The notes under the pieces: model-generated
What the model was told of the DNA's origin: nothing
The model's database searches: none
What the model saw: the letters and a program-made list of their open reading frames with translations, nothing else
Made by a program: the position numbers and the translations under genes
Shown here: positions 6,771 through 10,067 of the stretch, piece after piece
Layout: each line of letters starts with the position of its first letter
Numbering within the stretch: the first letter of the stretch is position 1
Origin: JAKAWQ01 sp035549615
GTDB taxonomy: Bacteria; Pseudomonadota; Alphaproteobacteria; Acetobacterales; Acetobacteraceae
Reading direction: 5' to 3'
Length of the DNA stretch: 10,067 bases
NCBI GenBank assembly: GCA_035549615.1
Contig: DASZQO010000362.1
Span: forward strand, 1-10,067

Positions 6771-6844
6771 TCGCGAATGCTCGCGGTAAAATGGTTGTGC
6801 ATGCTTCGGGTGAAGTCGTCATGGATGTTCGGAGCGACCTTGTT
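6749..6844 (+). repeat. Four-unit decaying 24-bp tandem repeat across the nadA/nadC junction
   Basis: Units start at 6749, 6773, 6797 and 6821. The first 20 bases of units 1 and 2 (GCGAATGCTCGCAGTAAAAT and the same with one A to G change) match at 19 of 20. Unit 3 matches unit 2 at about 13 of 18, and unit 4 still resembles unit 3 at roughly 60%. In the nadA frame the units read RMLAVK-stop, RMLAVK, CMLRVK, WMFGAT. In the nadC frame they read ANARSKII, ANARGKMV, VHASGEVV, MDVRSDLV. It therefore looks like stepwise duplication of the nadA 3' end, with older copies diverged. Confidence 0.75.
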
Positions 6845-7711
6845 GAGGAAGACCGCGGCTGGGCGATCACCCCCCTCCCCGCCTTGCTGATCGAACCCAT
6901 GGTGCGTGCGGCGCTCGCTGAGGATCTCGGGCGCGCCGGCGATCTCACCTCGAATGCCATCGTGCCCGCGGACGCCCGCGCCGAGACCGCGCTTGTCGCG
7001 CGCCAGCCCGGCGTGATTGCCGGCCTCGATTTCGCCGCCGCTTCGTTCCGTCTGCTCGATCCGGCGATCATGCTCATCCGCGCCCGGAACGATGGCGATG
7101 CGGTCGGCGCCGGTGAGGTGATCGCGCGCGTCAGCGGACCGGCGCGCGCGATGCTCTCGGCTGAGCGCACCGCTCTCAATTTCCTCTGCCATCTCTCTGG
7201 CATCGCGACCGCGACCGCTGCCGTCGTTGCCGCGGTGCGTCCCTTCGGCACGCGCGTGACCGACACGCGCAAGACCATTCCGGGACTGAGGGCGGCACAG
7301 AAATACGCGGTGCGCGCGGGCGGCGGAAGCAATCACCGCTTCGGCCTCGATGATGCCGTGCTGATCAAGGACAATCATGTGGCAGCGGCGGGCGGGATCC
7401 GCGAGGCGATCACGCGGGCGCGCGGCGCGATCGGCCATCTCGTCCGGATCGAAATCGAGGTCGATACGATATTGCAACTTGAAGAGGCACTCGCGGCGGG
7501 CGCGGATGCGCTGTTGCTCGACAATATGTCGCCTCCCCTGCTGCGCGAGGCGGTCGCGATGGTCGGTGGCCGGGCGATCACGGAAGCGTCAGGCCGGATC
7601 ACGCCCGAGACCGCGCCCGAGATCGCCGCCACGGGTGTCGATCTCATCTCGCTTGGCTGGCTCACGCACAGCAGCCGGGCGCTCGATATCGGGCTCGACT
7701 ATCTGGCCTAA
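6821..7711 (+). CDS. nadC: Nicotinate-nucleotide pyrophosphorylase (quinolinate phosphoribosyltransferase)
   Basis: NadC converts quinolinate and PRPP to nicotinate mononucleotide, CO2 and pyrophosphate, using the product of NadA. It has 296 residues from ATG 6821, equal to the usual length. Motifs are MVRAALAEDLGRAGDLTS (27-44), SAERTALNFLCHLSGIAT (113-130), TRKTIPGLR (149-157), the active-site stretch with GGGSNHRFGL (167-176; H172, R173), LIKDNH (181-186; K183), EIEVDT (211-216; E213), LLLDNM (231-236), EASGRI (255-260) and a final ISLGWLTHS. The start is uncertain. ATG 6791 lies inside the tandem repeat and would add ten repeat-derived residues, while ATG 6821 has only a weak GGTGA SD. 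The gap to nadA is 50 bp with no promoter seen, so the two are probably co-transcribed. Confidence 0.96.
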   Translation: MDVRSDLVEEDRGWAITPLPALLIEPMVRAALAEDLGRAGDLTSNAIVPADARAETALVARQPGVIAGLDFAAASFRLLDPAIMLIRARNDGDAVGAGEVIARVSGPARAMLSAERTALNFLCHLSGIATATAAVVAAVRPFGTRVTDTRKTIPGLRAAQKYAVRAGGGSNHRFGLDDAVLIKDNHVAAAGGIREAITRARGAIGHLVRIEIEVDTILQLEEALAAGADALLLDNMSPPLLREAVAMVGGRAITEASGRITPETAPEIAATGVDLISLGWLTHSSRALDIGLDYLA

Positions 7712-7875
7712 AAATGTAAGCGCCCGGTCCGCTCGGCACGGCTCACCCGGGCTCGCGAACTTGCCCGCGCCCATCCGATAGAAGACACTTCCTTTGGTTC
7801 TGCAGCATCCCGTGTGTCGTCGAATGGCGCTGATGGCCGCGCGCCGGCGGGTGGAGAGGACGAGGAGAAACGAGA

Positions 7876-8796
7876 ATGGCGGAGGTTGGCTGGATCGGAC
7901 TCGGCCGAATGGGCGAGGCAATGGTGCGGCGGCTTCTCAAGGCCGGCCACGAAGTCGCGGTCTGGAACCGCACCCCCAGCAAGGCCGAGACGCTGCGCGA
8001 AGCGGGCGCGCGCGTGGTCGCGGACAAGCACGATCTCGCGTCCTGCGGCGCTGTTTTCACCACGGTCTCGACAACGGACGATCTCAAGGAAGTGCTGTTC
8101 GGGCCGGCGGGGCTCGCGAACGGAACCTCCCTCCCCAAGCTCGTCATCGATTGCTCCTCCATCTCGCAGGAGGGGTCCGCCGAGATCCGCGCGCGCCTGG
8201 AGACGTTCGGGATCGGCTATCTCTGCGCGCCGGTCTCCGGCAATGCGAAGGTCTGCCGGGCGGGCAAGCTCTCGATCGTCGCCTCGGGACCGAGGCCGCT
8301 CTACGAGCAGGCGCTGCCCTGGCTTCAGGCGCTCGGGCGGAGCACGCTCTGGGTTGGCGAGGGCGAGCTCGCCAGGATCTGGAAGATCGCCCACAACACG
8401 TTTTTCGGGGTCATCATCCAAAGCCTTTGCGAGATCACGGTGCTCGCGGAGAAAGCAGGCATTCCCCGCCATGTGTTCCTGGAATCGATCAATCAGAGCG
8501 TGGTCGGCTCCATGTACACGAAATACAAGACGCCAACGCTCGTGAACCTCGCCTTCGATCAGGTGACCTTCACGCCAAAGCTTCTGCTCAAGGACATGGA
8601 CCTTGGCCTCGGCGCGGGGCGCGCGCACGGCGTTGCGATGCCCTGTGCGGCGGCAAGCCGCGAATCGATCGCGGCGATGGCAGGGCGTGGGCATGAGAAT
8701 GTCGATTTCGCCGTACTGCTCATGGAGGTCGCCCGCAATTCCGGGCTCGAACCAAAACCCGAGAATGTGAACGTGAGCGACGGGCTCGAAGCCTGA
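7876..8796 (+). CDS. NAD(P)-dependent beta-hydroxyacid dehydrogenase family oxidoreductase (3-hydroxyisobutyrate dehydrogenase-like)
   Basis: This is a two-domain Rossmann oxidoreductase of the 3-hydroxyisobutyrate/6-phosphogluconate dehydrogenase superfamily. It has 306 residues, the usual length. The dinucleotide-binding loop is GWIGLGRMGEAM (5-16). After strand 2 comes WNRTPSK (30-36), where the Arg after Asn suggests NADP(H) preference. The substrate-binding regions are VIDCSSIS (90-97) and APVSGNAKVCRAGKLSIVASG (118-138; S121, G122). The catalytic Lys is K170 in ARIWKIAHN, with N174. The C-terminal helical domain contains LLLKDMDLGLGAGRAHGVAMP (236-256). The ATG at 7876 has AGGAGA at 7863-7868 upstream. 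The 164-bp gap after nadC contains no gene and no clear promoter, only a weak GCCCGG/CCGGGC inverted pair (7722-7727, 7747-7752). The substrate cannot be told from sequence, and a link to NAD synthesis is not implied. Confidence 0.9.
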   Translation: MAEVGWIGLGRMGEAMVRRLLKAGHEVAVWNRTPSKAETLREAGARVVADKHDLASCGAVFTTVSTTDDLKEVLFGPAGLANGTSLPKLVIDCSSISQEGSAEIRARLETFGIGYLCAPVSGNAKVCRAGKLSIVASGPRPLYEQALPWLQALGRSTLWVGEGELARIWKIAHNTFFGVIIQSLCEITVLAEKAGIPRHVFLESINQSVVGSMYTKYKTPTLVNLAFDQVTFTPKLLLKDMDLGLGAGRAHGVAMPCAAASRESIAAMAGRGHENVDFAVLLMEVARNSGLEPKPENVNVSDGLEA

Positions 8797-9053
8797 CCGG
8801 GCGCAGGCTCCGACATCTTCGGATCGCAGGCCAGCCGGCTCTCGAAGCGGCCGGAGCCTTGGGCCGCGCACCAGGTCGAGAAGCTCGACATGGCCTCGGC
8901 ATACGGTGCATTGACGAGACCGGCGAAATCGAACCGTCCTTGCGCGTCATGGATGCCATCGGTGTCGATGCCGATTTCCTGGAGCTTCCGCCTTCTTCAC
9001 CCGGCCTGCCTGCCTGCCGGCCCATGCCGCATCCAACGTGTGGCGCGGGACAT
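8797..9053 (-). pseudogene. Possible gene remnant in the convergent gap (unidentified)
   Basis: The gap between the oxidoreductase stop and the hydrolase stop holds a coding-looking minus-strand frame. From ATG 9053 it gives 18 residues (MSRATRWMRHGPAGRQAG), a TGA at 8999-8997, then an open stretch including KLQEIGIDTDGIHDAQGRFD and FAGLVNAPYAEAMSSFSTW. The stretch after the TGA has no start codon near its 5' end, yet about three quarters of its third positions are G or C and its composition is protein-like. The frame runs on as antisense into the oxidoreductase gene, so its true end is unclear. A (CCTG)3 tract at 9005-9018 lies just before the stop. I do not recognise the family. It may be a broken gene tail or chance. 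Confidence 0.25.
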
Positions 9054-9079
9054 ACGGTCATCACGCTTTATGCGCTCCC

Positions 9080-9859
9080 TCAAGCCAGCGCAAATTCCGC
9101 TCTCCGGCCGAGGTCGAGGGGTGTGAGACGATGGGCGAGGCCGAGGGTGGTGAGAGCCTGGACGAAATCCTGCTGGCTCTCGGTGAAATGAACCCAGCCG
9201 TCATTATGCACCGCGACGATGCGCGCTTGGGGAAAGGCGTGCGCGGTCTCGATCACGTCATTATTGTCCATCGTCACATGGAACGGCCCGCGGGGCTTGG
9301 CCGCGCCGGCGAAGAGGACGACGAGGCGCGGCCGGAAGCGGCGTGCGATCTCGGCAACGCCCTCGTACCAGACCGTATCGCCGCTGACATAGATTGCATC
9401 ACCTGGCTGCTCCAGGCCGAGCACGAAACCGATGACATCGCCCGTCATGGGCTCTATGCCGGGCGGTCCGTGCCGCGCCGGCGTCGCCGTGATGAAGAGG
9501 CGGGCGCCGCTGGCTGCGGTCAGGCTGGTGGTTTCCCACGGTGCGAGGCCGCGCGCGATGGGGCCGAGACGGGCCGCGCCAGCGCTTGTCGTGAAGGTCG
9601 GACCGGTGGTTTCGAGAAAAATACGACCGGCACGGTCGAGATTGTCGAAATGCTGGTCGTGGCTGAGCAACACCGCCTCGAGCGGGCCGATCGCGTCCGC
9701 GCCGATCGCCGGACCGCGCGTCTTCTCGAGCACGATGCCGCGCGATTCGTAGTGTCCTGGGGCGTCGAAGGTCGGGTCGGTGAGAAGCCGAAAGCCGGCA
9801 AGCTCGATCAGAACGGTGGGGCCGCCAATCAGCGTCAGCGCCGCGTTGAATTGCGCCAT
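9080..9859 (-). CDS. Metallo-beta-lactamase-fold hydrolase (UlaG-like/Lactamase_B_2 type)
   Basis: This is a 259-residue cytoplasmic protein without a signal peptide, with the overall pattern of an MBL-fold metal-dependent hydrolase. The N-terminus is FNAALTLIGGPTVLIELAGF-like, with LLTDPTFDAPG (25-35), where DP is the usual first-strand motif. The metal motif is LLSHDQHFDNLD (64-75), with H67, H70, D72 and D75. Further likely ligands are H130 (ATPARHGP), D161 (YVSGDT) and H218 (VHNDGWVHF). The first motif departs from the canonical HxHxDH: the first His is shifted by one and the last is Asn (N73). ATG 9859 is chosen because GGGAG on the minus strand (9868-9872) gives an SD at about eight bases. 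It lies 84 bp after the aminotransferase gene in the same direction and may be co-transcribed. The substrate is unknown. The plus-strand frame over the same DNA has no recognisable motif. Confidence 0.87.
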   Translation of the reverse strand: MAQFNAALTLIGGPTVLIELAGFRLLTDPTFDAPGHYESRGIVLEKTRGPAIGADAIGPLEAVLLSHDQHFDNLDRAGRIFLETTGPTFTTSAGAARLGPIARGLAPWETTSLTAASGARLFITATPARHGPPGIEPMTGDVIGFVLGLEQPGDAIYVSGDTVWYEGVAEIARRFRPRLVVLFAGAAKPRGPFHVTMDNNDVIETAHAFPQARIVAVHNDGWVHFTESQQDFVQALTTLGLAHRLTPLDLGRRAEFALA

Positions 9860-9895
9860 GCGAAGAACTCCCGGTGAAAGGCTGCCCCGTGAAAG

Positions 9896-9915
9896 GGCTC
9901 AAAGTATGCTGAGCC
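9896..9915 (-). other. Inverted repeat between aminotransferase and hydrolase genes
   Basis: GGCTCA (9896-9901) and TGAGCC (9910-9915) are perfect 6-bp arms around eight bases. It could be a weak terminator or processing hairpin after the aminotransferase, or an operator for the hydrolase. No T run follows on the minus strand. A small direct repeat, GTGAAAGG (9874-9881 and 9889-9896), sits next to it, between the palindrome and the hydrolase start. Confidence 0.3.
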
Positions 9916-9943
9916 GGCACGAAGGGAACCGGCGGGGGAAAAC

Positions 9944-10067
9944 TCAGGCGGATACCGCGTTGAGAGCGGGGTCGGCCTGGTTCGAGCCGGCCTGGAGGAA
10001 GGCACGGATGGAGCGGCAGGCCTGGCGCAGCCGGTGGCTGTTCTCGACCAGGGCGATGCGCACGAAC
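9944..10067 (-). CDS. Class I/II PLP-dependent aminotransferase, C-terminal end only
   Basis: Only the last 40 residues and stop (TGA, 9946-9944) are in the window; the rest lies beyond base 10067. The visible part begins FVRIALVENSHRLRQACRSI and ends in DPALNAVSA. The pattern (Y/F)VR(I/F)ALVEN.HR.RQA...I..FL is the C-terminal signature of aminotransferases related to alanine transaminase AlaA/AlaC and LL-diaminopimelate aminotransferase. The Arg in FVR is the conserved substrate-carboxylate-binding residue of fold-type I enzymes. The exact substrate cannot be judged from this piece. It is upstream of the MBL-fold gene on the same strand. Confidence 0.8.
   Translation of the reverse strand, partial: FVRIALVENSHRLRQACRSIRAFLQAGSNQADPALNAVSA

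Noticed and set aside
7712..7875. Promoter for the oxidoreductase gene in the 164-bp gap
   Set aside because: TTGCCC and TAGAAG occur but only about 12 bp apart, so no acceptable -35/-10 pair is seen.
8790..8823. Small inverted repeats after the oxidoreductase stop (AGCCTG/CAGGCT and TCCGA/TCGGA) as a terminator
   Set aside because: Stems are only 5-6 bp and no T run follows; not strong enough to call.
9038..9877. 279-codon plus-strand frame opposite the MBL-fold gene
   Set aside because: No motif, while the minus frame has the HxD, His, GD and His positions of the MBL fold and a good SD.

Overview
The window is GC-rich (codons end mostly in G or C) and every recognisable gene has an alphaproteobacterial character. 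The run RNase R, S41 protease, rpmG, then panB, and a NadQ-type (COG4111-like) NAD regulator beside nadA and nadC, point to an alphaproteobacterium. Rhodospirillales or Acetobacterales is my best guess, from the style of the proteins only. All genes look chromosomal and housekeeping. I see no insertion sequence, phage, CRISPR, tRNA or rRNA.

Layout. (1) Positions 1-3377, plus strand: the 3' part of rnr (RNase R), overlapping by 4 bp an exported PDZ/S41 serine protease gene. (2) 3456-3623: rpmG (ribosomal protein L33), a 55-codon gene with its own SD and a possible promoter. (3) 3694-5494: panB (first committed step of pantothenate/CoA synthesis), then a gene for a degenerate-Nudix plus winged-helix protein that I read as the NAD repressor NadQ. 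A 10-codon mini-ORF joins the two through ATGA overlaps. (4) 5495-5786: two unrelated palindromes, then a promoter and two matching inverted repeats upstream of nadA. (5) 5787-7711: nadA and nadC (de novo NAD synthesis), whose junction is a decaying 24-bp tandem repeat. nadB is not in the window. (6) 7876-8796: a beta-hydroxyacid-dehydrogenase-type oxidoreductase. (7) 8797-9079: a convergent gap holding a possible gene remnant on the minus strand. (8) Minus strand: a class I/II aminotransferase (only its last 40 residues are visible) followed by a metallo-beta-lactamase-fold hydrolase.

How the parts fit. The core is a cofactor block. NadQ would sense NAD status through its non-catalytic Nudix domain and repress nadA-nadC by binding the paired ATGCT-N7-AGCAT sites. 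One site fills the space between the -35 and -10 elements, and the other lies just before the nadA SD. The centres are 54 bp apart, about five helical turns, which would suit cooperative binding or looping. The rnr/S41/rpmG block is the RNA-decay/translation neighbourhood. No wholly new system is evident. The most distinctive points are the twin operators, the nadA/nadC tandem repeat, the mini-ORF relay and the remnant near 8.8-9.05 kb.
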